This document shows positions 1 to 11,542 of a stretch of 64,000 nucleotides of DNA, in pieces (the first letter of the stretch is position 1; the number at the start of each line of letters is the position of its first letter). This DNA comes from Schistosoma mansoni. Its lineage: Eukaryota > Platyhelminthes > Trematoda > Strigeidida > Schistosomatidae. The position numbers and the translations under genes are program-made. The notes under the pieces were generated by a model. That model was not told the DNA's origin. It worked only from the letters and a program-made list of their open reading frames with translations, and made no database searches. Location: contig NC_031502.1 of assembly GCF_000237925.1 (NCBI RefSeq), forward strand, positions 50,073,283 through 50,137,282, in the 5' to 3' direction.

Positions 1-666
1 TTAGTTTGAACATTGCACTTATTTCTTAACTGAAGAGCTTTTGTGAAGATTATTTTACTTCGTAGGTTGTTTTCATTACAGATTGATCTCAGTTGAGTCA
101 CGACTAGTACCAGACTACTCAACAATGAGCTGAGATATCAGGAGTAATACAATTATCACTAATGTCATTGGATAACAATCATACTGTATCTCAAATTAAC
201 TGAGTTTGAAATTGTGTACATGATAGCAACCCAGTGGTTTTAATAATTAGACACTCTCTGGGAGACGCGAAAGTTCCAAGGTGGATTTTCAACACGGTCG
301 TAGCTGTACACTGCTGATGTGTCCCATTCTATGTTAAAATAGTTGTTAAATGACTCAAGAGTTTAAATGGTACCTCAAGTTAAATCGATTTGTGATGGAC
401 ACAACTTACACTTATTATTGTGTATTCTATCGATTATATTCAATAATTATTTTGTAAATCATTCTAATTAAACAATGGTCTTTCAATGAAGATATTATTG
501 GGTAATAAAATAATACATAACTAACTGACTGATAATTAAAACTTCTGAGACTTTTTATCATTTTGAAGTTAAATAAGCAATTGTGTAATCCTAGTTTATA
601 ACATATCACCAACAATGTCACATTTACAATTTTATATGAATTTTAATCTTAAATCATTAACAGTAA
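1..666. other. AT-rich DNA, nothing recognised
   Basis: No ORF, tRNA-like box or repeat match to the rest of the window was seen. Possibly upstream or untranslated region of the BCL11-like gene. Confidence 0.5.
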
Positions 667-1006
667 AGGGATTTGTGGAGATTGTAGTACTGTCAAAGTT
701 GAATTCACGAGTCAATTTAAGCTAGACCACCACTGAAAACCCGGGAGCACTGGATAGGCGTTTCGTTCTAGTATGGGAGTCCTCTGCAGTGCACGACTCC
801 GCACACAGGACTGGGACCCAGGAATTTTGATGTCGTGCACTAACGCTTAACCTCTAGATCACTGAGCCAGCATCCAACGCTGTTAATGTCTAACTTCAAT
901 TGACTAAACGTATGGGATTGTGGATACGCACTACTGAGGAGTCTCATGCTAGGATGAAACGACCGTCCATCGATTCCAGGTTCTCAATAGTGGTCTAGCT
1001 TAGAAT
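667..1006. mobile_element. SINE family A, inverted pair
   Basis: 667-908 is a - strand copy with tail, hammerhead region and tRNA-like head. 912-1006 is a + strand copy holding only the hammerhead region (ctgaggag...aggatgaaac) and tail start. The two are head to head. Both hammerheads carry core or stem changes. Confidence 0.8.
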
Positions 1007-1427
1007 TCAACGTTAAATCATTAAAGATAATTTTTATTAGATCGAAAATTGACTGGTTTACAATGTGTACGATTTTACAATTAAAGTTAATCATGTAGAA
1101 GTATTGTCGGTTTTCTGTTTACTATGTGAAATAAAAGTTACAATTGCAGTTCCTGTTTCAATCCTTTTGAAGAGTTAAAAAAAGTTATAGAAGTATGAAA
1201 ATAAAGATAAATCAACTGTTACTGATTTTCAATGACTCTTCAACTAGTTGAAATGATCCTTAAATTATACAAAAAATCTTCATCTTTAAAACTTCTTCGT
1301 TTAATATAATAATTTAACGGTACAATAATACGAAAGAAACTAGAGTCGTTACTAACTTACCTTAGTTTCATGGACTCCGTGTATGCATATATATAGATCT
1401 TTCATCAAGACTTTATTATTCTGCAGT

Positions 1428-1550
1428 ATCAACTGACTTTAGCTAGACAATCGCTGAAAACCAGGAAATATCGTGGAGTTGTTTCGTCTTAGTATAAGGC
1501 TTCTAAGTATTCTTCATTTACAACCTCATCATAGATCAAACCCACAACTT
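1428..1550 (-). mobile_element. SINE family A, decayed fragment
   Basis: The stretch ttagctagacaatcgctgaaaa to ggcttctaagtattc follows the tail/hammerhead part of the SINE on the - strand with many changes. Confidence 0.5.
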
Positions 1551-1776
1551 TCAGGAATTATAGCGAACATTTAACATTTAGGGATCACTAAGTTGACATC
1601 TACTGGTTTGTATTTCAAATTTTAATCACTTTGTGACATAAATCTAAAAAATTTCGACAAAACTTTACACATCCACAATATTAAAAAGGAATTATTTGGA
1701 ATAGACAAAAACAACACGTTGATCAATGTATTTATGACATACTTACGTTTAATCACAATAATCAAATAAGATTAAT

Positions 1777-2190
1777 ATGAAGGGGTTTATTGAGACTGTA
1801 AGGTTTTCAAAATTTATATCACGAACTGATTTTAGCTAGACATCCAGTGAAGACAGGGAACACGGGGCACCTATTTCCTCCTAGCATCGAATAGTTCAAC
1901 AGTGCGCACCCCACCAATGATTGGATCCAGGACCTTTATGAATAGGTTGAACTTAGACGTGTATATCGCTGGATTTCTATTCAGTGGTCAAGACATTGAG
2001 AGTTTGGATGCGAAACCAAAGTTCCTGGGCTCGATCCCCAATGCGATCGTCGATGCTCACTGTTGGGAGGTCCTATGCCGGGATGAAAAACATTCGTCTG
2101 GTGCTTTTTGGTTTCAACGGTGGTTCATTCAAGATCAGTTTGTGATTCAAAACCAAGAAAATTCCACTATCTTCACAAACCCCATTATAC
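1777..2190. mobile_element. SINE family A, inverted pair
   Basis: 1777-1915 is a - strand tail plus hammerhead region. 1940-2190 is a + strand copy with the tRNA-like head (cagtggtcaagacattgaga, cctgggctcgatcccc), decayed hammerhead and tail ending cttcacaaacccc. The hammerhead cores are not intact. Confidence 0.7.
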
Positions 2191-3469
2191 TAATAAAAAA
2201 TAATAACAGTAATCAATTATGAATATGCATGTGTCACTGGCCTATAGCAAATGTAAGATCAAAGGTTAATGAATAATAATAATAATTCACTTTCACATAG
2301 CGAACTTTGAGGTCAATATTGCCGTTATCATTGTTACCCAGTTACCACATAATATTGGATAGAGCCATAACAATAATAATAGTAACATCACAAAGTATTT
2401 TTGTTATTGTCTTATTTGAATGATATTAAGTTGAAACCCAACTCTAAGTGTTAATATTCCACTAAGTACACTGATGGAAATCGATCATAACAACCACAAC
2501 AACAACAATAACTACTACTACTACTACTACTACTACTACAAAATGGACAGAAATGAAACAGAAACATTACAGATGAATAATCGAATTACGTTATTTCCAT
2601 TTTGTTACATGTGTTTCTTCTTCTTCTTTTCCAATGGTGTTGGTGGTAGTAGTGGATGAGGGTTTGTGGGAAGTGATAATTATTTTTCGTTTAGACAGTT
2701 ACAATAGTAAATTAATTCTTAAACAATGAACATAAATGTCATAGGTTAATTTATTTCATTAATAAGATAATTTTTTTTTGTCTACCCTGAAAATTTCATG
2801 TATTTTGAGATTTCACGTTAGTTACTTAACTATTGGATATAATAGTAGCATTAAATGAATATTTTCTTCTACTTTAAAGAAACTTTACAAGTATCCACCT
2901 GTTACTTTAAACAGATTTTAAACTAGTAACCTTAAGGTCACAGGAAAAAATGACATTATTCGAAGACTGGATTAAAGTTAATTCATTAACGGATGTTGGG
3001 TTGTTGGAAGTAGTTGGTAAAATACCTTACATAAACTTAGTTCTGTGCTGATTGCCACTCATTAGCATGACTCACCTGGAATCTTGAGGGAACTGATGCT
3101 ACCTGATCGATTCGAACCTGAAATATCAACAGACAATTTACAATTTTAGTAATCAAATAATTTGTTCTTCTTTTTATAGTACTATACAGAAAATAATTTC
3201 CAGAAACTTGAAGTTATCAATTGATAATTTTGTTTTATGATAGAATATCAATATTCAATTATATTGATTGTAATAAATTACGTAGATGATGATTTCAATG
3301 ACATACATATACATCCACACCTTGTCAAGAGATCCTATACTACTATCAAACCAATGTCTTGTTTAGATGGATTCATTCGATTAGAGAAAAATTATCTAAA
3401 CATATGCAAAGTTTTGAAAACTATTCAATTAATCAACATTTTGAAAAGAAATAAAGATAATTTAGTGAA
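2191..3469. other. AT-rich DNA with trinucleotide runs
   Basis: Holds the aac/tac tract and short cttctt runs but no supported gene. Confidence 0.5.
2493..2540. repeat. (AAC)n/(TAC)n trinucleotide tract
   Basis: Adjacent aac and tac runs. The open frame through them (2474-2659) is low complexity and not supported as a gene. Confidence 0.7.
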
Positions 3470-3552
3470 AAAAACTCTGCCTGTAGCTCCTCCGGGGGCT
3501 ACTGCCAGTCCCGTAGAAAACCAACTCGCTAAAAAAAACGCTAAGCAGTGAA
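3470..3552 (+). mobile_element. RTE LINE 5'-end remnant
   Basis: The stretch ctctgcctgtagctcctcc to ctaaaaaaaacgctaag closely follows the first ~110 bases of the LINE at 37337, with the central purine-rich part missing. The remaining LINE body is absent. Confidence 0.55.
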
Positions 3553-3854
3553 AAAAACAATTCCATTTTCAACCATATCATGTACTCATGTTGTACTAAC
3601 GTATTTATTGTTAGCAAGAATACATAAGTTTGTAATAAGATAGAAAAATACCATGTCCAATAGAATAGTGATTGAAAATATTTTCAAGAATTGGAATAAA
3701 TTACATAACAGATCAAAGTGAAAATAGATTACAGATGAAAGAGAATTGTGAACTTGATGAACATTAAGAAATAATAAACAAATTGTTCGTAATCATTAAA
3801 TATAGAAAGAAAGTTATGTGAAGATGTGACGGGTAGTGGAAAATATCGTATATT

Positions 3855-4050
3855 GATTGACATAAACACCATTGGATGCCTTCTCAGGGGTCTAAGGATT
3901 AAGTATTCTCACGCATGACCGAAGGTCCTGGATTCGACTCCCGGGTACAAATCACGGATGACCATTGCTGTGAAATCTCATGCTAAGACGAAAAGGACAT
4001 TCAGGTTTTCATTGGTGGCCTAGTTAACGCCAGTTTGTGATATAAAATAT
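3855..4050 (+). mobile_element. SINE family A, diverged copy
   Basis: The tRNA-like head has ctcaggggtctaaggattaag and box B ggattcgactccc. It is followed by a decayed hammerhead and ggtggcctag. No tail. Confidence 0.6.
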
Positions 4051-4154
4051 GATAATGAAAATGTGTTGAAATGAAGATATCGTTTACAGGACAGAAATTA
4101 TTGTACGTTCGATAATTATGAAAAGCGAATGGTTAACTGTTATAATAATATTAG

Positions 4155-4446
4155 AAGGGTTTTTTGTGGATATTATAGTAATATTGATAGTTGATATCAT
4201 GAATCAATTGAAGCTAGACCACTATGGAAATCCTGGAAGCACTGGATGTCCGTTTCGTTCTATTGTGGGACTCATCAGCAGTGCGCATCCACGATCTCAC
4301 CTCGAGAGATTCGAACCCAAGACCTATCAGTCCCGCGCGCGAGCGTTTAACCACTAGATCACTGAGTCGGCATCCAACGGTGTTAATGTCTAACTTCAAC
4401 CGATCCACGAAATTGAGCGACACATCTACCAATGTCTTCAGTGAGT
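4155..4446 (-). mobile_element. SINE family A, near-complete copy
   Basis: Reading on -: a tRNA-like head with box A gactcagtgatctagtggtta and box B ggttcgaatctc, an intact-looking hammerhead (4240-4283), ggtggtctagcttcaattg (one base differs here), and the tail ending ccacaaaaaacccttc. Confidence 0.85.
4240..4283 (-). ncRNA. Hammerhead ribozyme, SINE A
   Basis: On -: stem I strand cactg, core ctgatga, stem II gtcc...gaac (one mismatch), gaaac, then a very short stem III and an AUC cleavage triplet followed by cagtg, which pairs with cactg. All core residues look present. Confidence 0.65.
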
Positions 4447-5549
4447 TATAATAATAACTAATTAGTAATTATGAAAAAAATAGTTATGAAGAAATAAGAT
4501 CAGTGAATTATTGAATATGGAAGATAGAATTGAAGGAGATGGAGCATGATCACCATAAGTTGAAAGAGTGTGCTACTTTAGCACGCGGTGTATAATCTGG
4601 AATCAGGGGATTTCTTATTAATATTTGAGTTACTAATGAGTAGTTTATATAAACATTTATCATGATTGGTTTACTTACTAAATTTTTACTAACATACAGA
4701 TTCACATGTATATATATACTCCTTTATGTATTATATCAAATGATTTACATTCTTACCATGAACAATATCAAGATTTAAATATGATTAGACAAACGTTTAT
4801 TATAGTCTTATTATAGACCTTATTTACGTTGGAATTATTTAAATTTCAATCGCTGAGATTATTTCAAATATAATTTTTTCACATATAATGACTTCTCCAT
4901 ACTCGGCGCCCAATTATTGTCAAACTATTCGTTCTAACCTTGACGAATATTTGTATAGACCTTATTTATTGTTGACAATTTTTATTTTGAAGTATTTCCT
5001 TGAACAAGCTTAGATTTGATTACATATTGAAAGATTGGAATTATTTGAATCTCCATTACTGAGATTATCGCAAATACAATTTTTATAGATCATTTCTTCT
5101 TGTACAAGTTTCAACGAATGTCTATACAAATTTACCAAGATTTATATGAATATAGCCATTTATATAGATGAATTTTACTATGTCTACACCGATAAACTTA
5201 CATTATAAACATTTTAGACTACAATTGGACTTTATGGAACATTGAAAATTTAATTTGCATTAAGATAGGCATAATTTAAAGTCGTTTTTGTTGTTGAGAT
5301 ATACACCAGTACATACAATATAACATTTGTATATTCATAAATAACAGTGTAATATAAATATCTTTATAAGTCGAAACAAACATTTGATCACTACGATTAT
5401 TATCATAGTAAAGGTGACCAATAGTTTGAAATGGTTCAGTCAACATTCAAGTCGAATGAATAAATGTTACACGGTGTCTGTTGTTTTGTTTCTTTATTGC
5501 AACGAATGATTTTCATTCCCTTTTTTTACTCTTCTTAATTTTTATGCAG
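4447..5549. other. AT-rich DNA upstream of the first coding exon of the BCL11-like gene
   Basis: Contains the PLE-associated motif pair at 4825-5105 and ends in a strong acceptor (tttttactcttcttaattt, then atgcag at 5544-5549), which implies an upstream untranslated exon that I could not place. Confidence 0.5.
4825..5105 (+). repeat. Two degenerate copies of a PLE-associated motif
   Basis: The motif ggaattatttaaatttc...gctgagattatttcaaatata occurs at about 4829-4878 and again, more diverged, at about 5037-5085. The same motif follows the PLE remnant at 34847-34893. The two copies are about 208 bases apart and look like an old partial tandem duplication of an element end. Confidence 0.5.
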
Positions 5550-5583
5550 ATTATATGTATGAAATCAGTAATCAATACATGGA

Positions 5584-5599
5584 ATGTTAATTTCAACGA

Positions 5600-5638
<39 letters not shown>

Positions 5639-5860
5639 GTAATCCATTAAATTATTACCGAGAGACCAATTTCGCTCACCGTCAGGATATATGTTTTAAT
5701 GATTTGAATAATAATTCATGGAAATGGGATCTGTTGAATATGTCATCTAATTTATTCAGAGTAGAGGCGATCAAATCAACAAGTCAATCATCATCAATGA
5801 ATTCTTCAATGAATGACCCAACATTATATCCAGTTGAAAATTTTGAAAATGCTAATACAA
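5584..5860 (+). CDS. BCL11-like gene, coding exon 1
   Basis: This exon encodes 92 residues plus one base, starting MLISTMNNN with a 12-Asn run from an (AAT)n tract. A pyrimidine-rich acceptor ending at 5549 suggests a 5' untranslated exon further upstream. In-frame stops between that acceptor and the ATG make this the first coding exon. The donor at 5861 reads gtaagt. No known domain is visible; the exon is rich in Asn and Ser. Confidence 0.7.
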
Positions 5861-8110
5861 GTAAGTATGATTTATCTTAAGAAATATAGTACATCAAAAG
5901 TTTTTGCTAATTATTCTATTCACTAAAATGTAATATTTTTGTTATACTACACTGAAATCACGAATCGATCTAAGTTAAACAGACATTAAAATCGTGAGAG
6001 CATTGAATGTCCGCGACCCTGCAACCGGGAATCAAACCTTCTGTTTCGTACGCGAACACCAAACCTCTCTATTATAATTGATGGTAGTGAATAAGCATAA
6101 TTTTAGTTTGTGGTCTACATTTTCATTTTTAATCACTCGTTTGTAAAAACTGGCACATAATTCTTAGTCATACTATTTTAGATGGATATATTGTACGTAA
6201 GTAAAAAGTAGTTCTGATTTCTTAATATATATTCACTCGTTAAATTAGTTGACCAGTGATGATATCTTCTGAAGTTTATGTTGAGATTTGGAGATTATTT
6301 CCGTGAACAAAGCTATCAGTTTAGTTATCAGTGTTATTATCACTGATTTGTCATATTGATTAAACTAGCAGAACTCTCTTCGTCCTACCAGAAGTTACAT
6401 ATTGATATCAACGGAATATAACTCTTACAAATAGTAATCAACATGTACCATTTTAACATTCGTTGCGCATAATGAAAAGATTCACTGTTCATTCTTGATT
6501 AAATTTAGTCATTTATTGAAATTTAGAGTTTTCATTGAATGACATATAGAATTTAGATTGGAACTTTGGGATTGCTGTTAAGAGGTCAGTGGTAGCTTCA
6601 GTTGATGCAATCTGTTTTGTTTTCTTCTAAACTCTCGGTACCTGAATTTCTTACTTTTAACCAAGAGCTTTTTTTAGCAGTCAATTCTATATCACAATGT
6701 GTTCTGTTTTTCCATGTTTCGTTGTTTTATTTTAAGACCATAATAGCATGTAACAATTCATCGATGAAACTGAACACTGTTTTAATTGTATGACATTTGG
6801 TTAAGTTACAAGATACCCATTTTATCAAAGATTTTTATTGTAATTTATATTAAAAATAAAAGGTTTGAAACAATTTGAAGGGTCTAGTAAGATAAATTTT
6901 CTTTAAAAAGAATCTATACATTAAGAATTGGTTGATACAAAGAGTTTATATTCTTATGGTTTATATACAGACAGAATTTCAGGTATAATATGTGCTCTAA
7001 TATATATACTTACTCCTGTTACCCCCAATGGAGCATGGGCCTCCGACCAGCATTCTCCAACCCACTCTGTCCTGGGCCTTTCTTTCTAATTCTATCCAAC
7101 TTTTGTTCATTCTTCTCACATCTGTTTCCATTTCTCAACGTAAAATTGTTCTTTGGTCTTCCTCTTCTTTTTTGGCCTTCAGGATTCCATGTGAGGGCTT
7201 GTCTTGTGACGCAGTTGGGTGATATATATATATGGAAATAAATTCATGACAGACTGTCATCATCAATTGAAGTACTAAAATTTAGATACGATTGAAGAAG
7301 TATTTTGTCTTAGTTTGGGATTATAAGTCATTGGGTCTCAAGTGAACACACTGGATAATATTCAGAACTTTTAAGTCTTTTGACGTGTACGAGACCAGTG
7401 AGTTTGAAAGTGTGTCATAACGTTAATGAGAAATATTACGGATAACTGTAGTAAGATCATCAAAGGCCTATATTTCAAAAAGTCGTTAAGTCACTGAATT
7501 TCATCCCACAAAATGACCACCTCCTATACTTTACCCATTCATTTCCAAATTCAACAAGTAATGAGTGGTATAACATTAACCAGGATAGGATGTGTAAATG
7601 ACAATACTACTTGAATTATTATCTTGTTTACGCTAAAAATGAAAGCTCCTTATCGTTACAGGTACGTCGGAGGTTTCCCCCAAATATATGTGAGAAATCT
7701 TTAGAAGAAAAACGTAAGCACACATCTTCAGCTTAAAGAAGCCAGTATTTAGTTTTCGTACTCCAATTTTGTGAACTTTACATTCCATGACTAAAACAGA
7801 AACAAAAATGCTACAAATCAGTATACATTCGTTTTAACTTTCGATAAGCGTAAATTAATCTCGTTGATTACACCATCATCGTCAGTGAAATTTACACAAT
7901 TATTCAATCACAGTTATAATTTAGCTTTATAGCTGGTATGGAAATCATGTCATAAACTTATTATTATTCTTTGTACATAGTATCAATCTTTATACATTCT
8001 TCCTCCCTTTTTTTTCTTCACTATTTTATAGATATTCAGAAAATAATTAAAGCGAAAGATAATTTTAATGAATTATCAATACAAAAGAATCCTGAATATG
8101 TCAATCAATC

Positions 8111-8141
<31 letters not shown>

Positions 8142-11100
8142 CAACCAATTGATTTAACAATGAATCATTATCATCAACACCATCGTCATGAGAATCAATT
8201 AAGTTATGAGCATACAACATCATTGTTTCATTCAAAAATGAAACATAATACAAATGAACAATATATCAATAGAATATGTCCTGGTAAGAAGTGATCTTAT
8301 TATTATTAATAATATTATAAAGAATGGGTTGTGTAAAGAAACGTTGCAAATTAGTGAGCAATGAATAGGTAGTCTTTATTTACCACCGTACACTGGGTCA
8401 CATCCATTATCTACAGGTCTAAAATTGAAATGTGAATGATTGAATTCCAAATCATTTATCTCAATGATAATGTGTTTACTATATGACCTAAAAGTCCTAG
8501 GTTCGATTTCGGTTTGAAGCTATATTAACTAGTTGGACGTTGGAAATTATAAACTAACGGAGAGGTGTTTAGTCCTTGTTTGGAACTACCCAAAACCGCT
8601 TGATCCCAAATTACTAACTGATTAGTATCATTGGATTATTTCACCATGAGTTCTTAGACTGAAGCTTAACTGAAATCCACAGAGTGAACACTTTTGTGTA
8701 GTCCCTAATTACAGTTGAAAAAATGTCTTTTGATTAGAAGTTTCCAATGTATTTTCAGTTTATATTGCTTCAAACCAAAACTTGGCATCTGTCAATGAAG
8801 TCAGTGACTATTGAGCCGAGCCATGTAGATAGGTGCGGACTTACTGGTTAGTTTCTGTTCATTTATCGTATTTGTTTTCAAAATGGCCTAGATCAGTTTA
8901 TTCTCTATCGTCCATTAAATCTTGTTCTTTTTAAATAGTCTTATACTTTTTTATTCCACGGACTCATTCCTTTTTCTCGAACTAGATGGTTTATGTTTAG
9001 TTTTTTCCACTAACACTACTGTAGTGAACAAAACACTAGTTTGGACAACCGAATGTATTTAAGCAAACATTACAGACTATCTCAGTAAATTCTGATAACC
9101 TAACAATGAACAGTCAATTTGCAAATTAACAACCAATTGTTTCAATCTTCTCTGTTTCTTCCCTAATTTCATTGCTCATGCATTTTGCAAACGATTGCGC
9201 TTCATTTCAGTTCTTTGCTCATCGGTCTTCTGCCAAAATACATTCTATGCCTGACCAACACCATATACTACTTATATAGATATAAGTAGACCACACCACA
9301 CTACTACTGTTGTCACTTCTACTACTCTGATATTTGTCTTAAAGTGATACACATATGGGTCAGTCTTTACTTTGCTTATGATTGACTCCATAATAAAAAA
9401 CTGATAATCAGCCTTTATATTGATGAGACCTCCATAAACCACATAACAATTTTACATCAGATTTGAATAAGAATTTCGGAACATACATCTTCAAGTAAAT
9501 GGCCATAGTGATATTATGATAAATAAAAACCCAAAACAAAAAGAATTCAGCGAAGAAACTTTTATTCTCGACGAAATCATTGACTCAGGCTGTACGTTCT
9601 TACTTACAGTTGTTCAAATAAATATATGAATCTATAAAAGAACAGAAAAAGACTTCACAATAAAGATTATCCGAGATTTTAAATATCAAAAGGTCACTAA
9701 ATTCTCCATTCAATAGCCCAATGGATTAGTTTAACTGTTTTAAAACCATATTTATATATTTCCTAATATGTTTATGAAAATATTTTCAAACTAATTATGA
9801 TGTTTCAATATATTTGATTACTTAGTAGCTTTTCATGCCCATGAATCTGACTCCAATTAGATCGTATGAATGATCGTTATTGAATGATTGCTGTCGAAAT
9901 TTATATGTTGCCAATCTTCGTATATAATCATCGACTTGAATTGTTCATAGTAGAAAGCGTGAGTCAATTGAAGCTAGGCCACTATGGAAAACCTGGAAAC
10001 ACTGGACGGCCGTTTCGTCCCATTATGGTACTCCTCAGCAGTGCGCGTCCACGAACCCGCTCTCGCGAGATTCGAACCCAGGAATTGTGTTAGTGAATAA
10101 CGGAATTAAATAAGTCAAATACGAGAATGGATTTTTGAATACGTATATTTTATGCACTCGTTGGTCTGGACAGACAATCAGAGGGACGAAGTGAAGAAAA
10201 GAGAGAGAAGTGAAATGAAGCCCAATTAAGAAGTCAAGTGAACCAACTCGATTTAACCCAGCGTGAATCGATATTTATAGACAGATATGAAATGAGTAAG
10301 ATAAGAAAGGGATATAGATACACTTGCATAAGAACAGTCAAGGTTGATAAGTGAATAATTAACAAAGTCAAAATCTAGCTTGAGAATAATGGATAAATTG
10401 GTTTGTCCAGAAGGTAGAATAAGCTATGTGGGCTGGACATAGGACCAGCCACTACAAGTTTAAACGAGGTTGATCAATATAAAGATCATTTTCAAGAATT
10501 TATATCATTTGAAAAATCAAACTGTCAGAAAGAACGCCATTTATTAAATCTTCTCATAAGTGTTTATTTGTAACTTTTCTAGTTTTATACTCTGAAATTA
10601 AGTGATAGACATCTTTCCTTTTTACAATCTTCATCATTCAATATCTCTATACATATTTAGTCTTAGCAAACACCTGTAAGCATAAAATAAGAAAATTCCT
10701 ATTTAAAGATCTCAAATGCGACCAAATAGATGAACGGTCATTGAATCGTTGCACAAATATATACCGTGTCATTATTCTTTCAATTTCTAGTTATATGCCT
10801 ACTGATTTCATTTTCTGGAAATATATAACAATGAAGTGAATTATTACATTAAGCTTTTCTATTACTCCCCCTCCCCCATACACACATTTCACCATTAGTA
10901 TGCATTGAATATACACTCGTAATAATTTTAGTTCAATTTTATTAGTTAAGTGTTTTAAACACACATAAATCCTTCAAAAAACGTTACGCATGTGATGGTA
11001 ATAGTAAGGATTAAACTCAATTCCATTTGATACACTTATCAAAACATAACACTCATGTGATAAAAATTATGTGATATTGAACAATAATGATTCATTGTTT

Positions 11101-11500
11101 AATGTCTATAATGCAATTATCATACATTTTATGCAATTAGACATTTGAATTGTTAATTTAATACGAATTGAGTAGCACACAGTGCAATATGATACACAAT
11201 ACATGAATTAGGGCACGTGGAATATATATACATATTTTCAATGATCCAAATGGGGATTGTGGAGATTGTACTAATTTTAATGGTTGAATTCATGAGTCAA
11301 TATAGGCTAGACCACCATTAAAAACCTGGGAGGATTGGATGGTTGTGGAGCTATCCATCTATGGATGGAAGTTTGTTAATAATACCGTTAGATATCGTCT
11401 CAGTGGTCTACAGATCAAGCGCTCTTGCGCCCAAACCGAAGGTCCCGGGTTCAAATCTCGCGTAAGGATTTATTACAATACTTACTTACCTACTTACTTA

Positions 11501-11542
<42 letters not shown>

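Larger units (their letters stand above)
5861..8031 (+). other. Intron 1 of the BCL11-like gene
   Basis: Starts gtaagt and ends tttatag, 2171 bases, phase 1. It contains a decayed SINE A (5945-6090) and a LINE 3' fragment (7010-7225). Nothing else is recognised. Confidence 0.75.

Noticed and set aside
2474-2659. Open frame with Asn and Tyr runs
   Set aside because: Trinucleotide repeat artefact; no splice context or homology.
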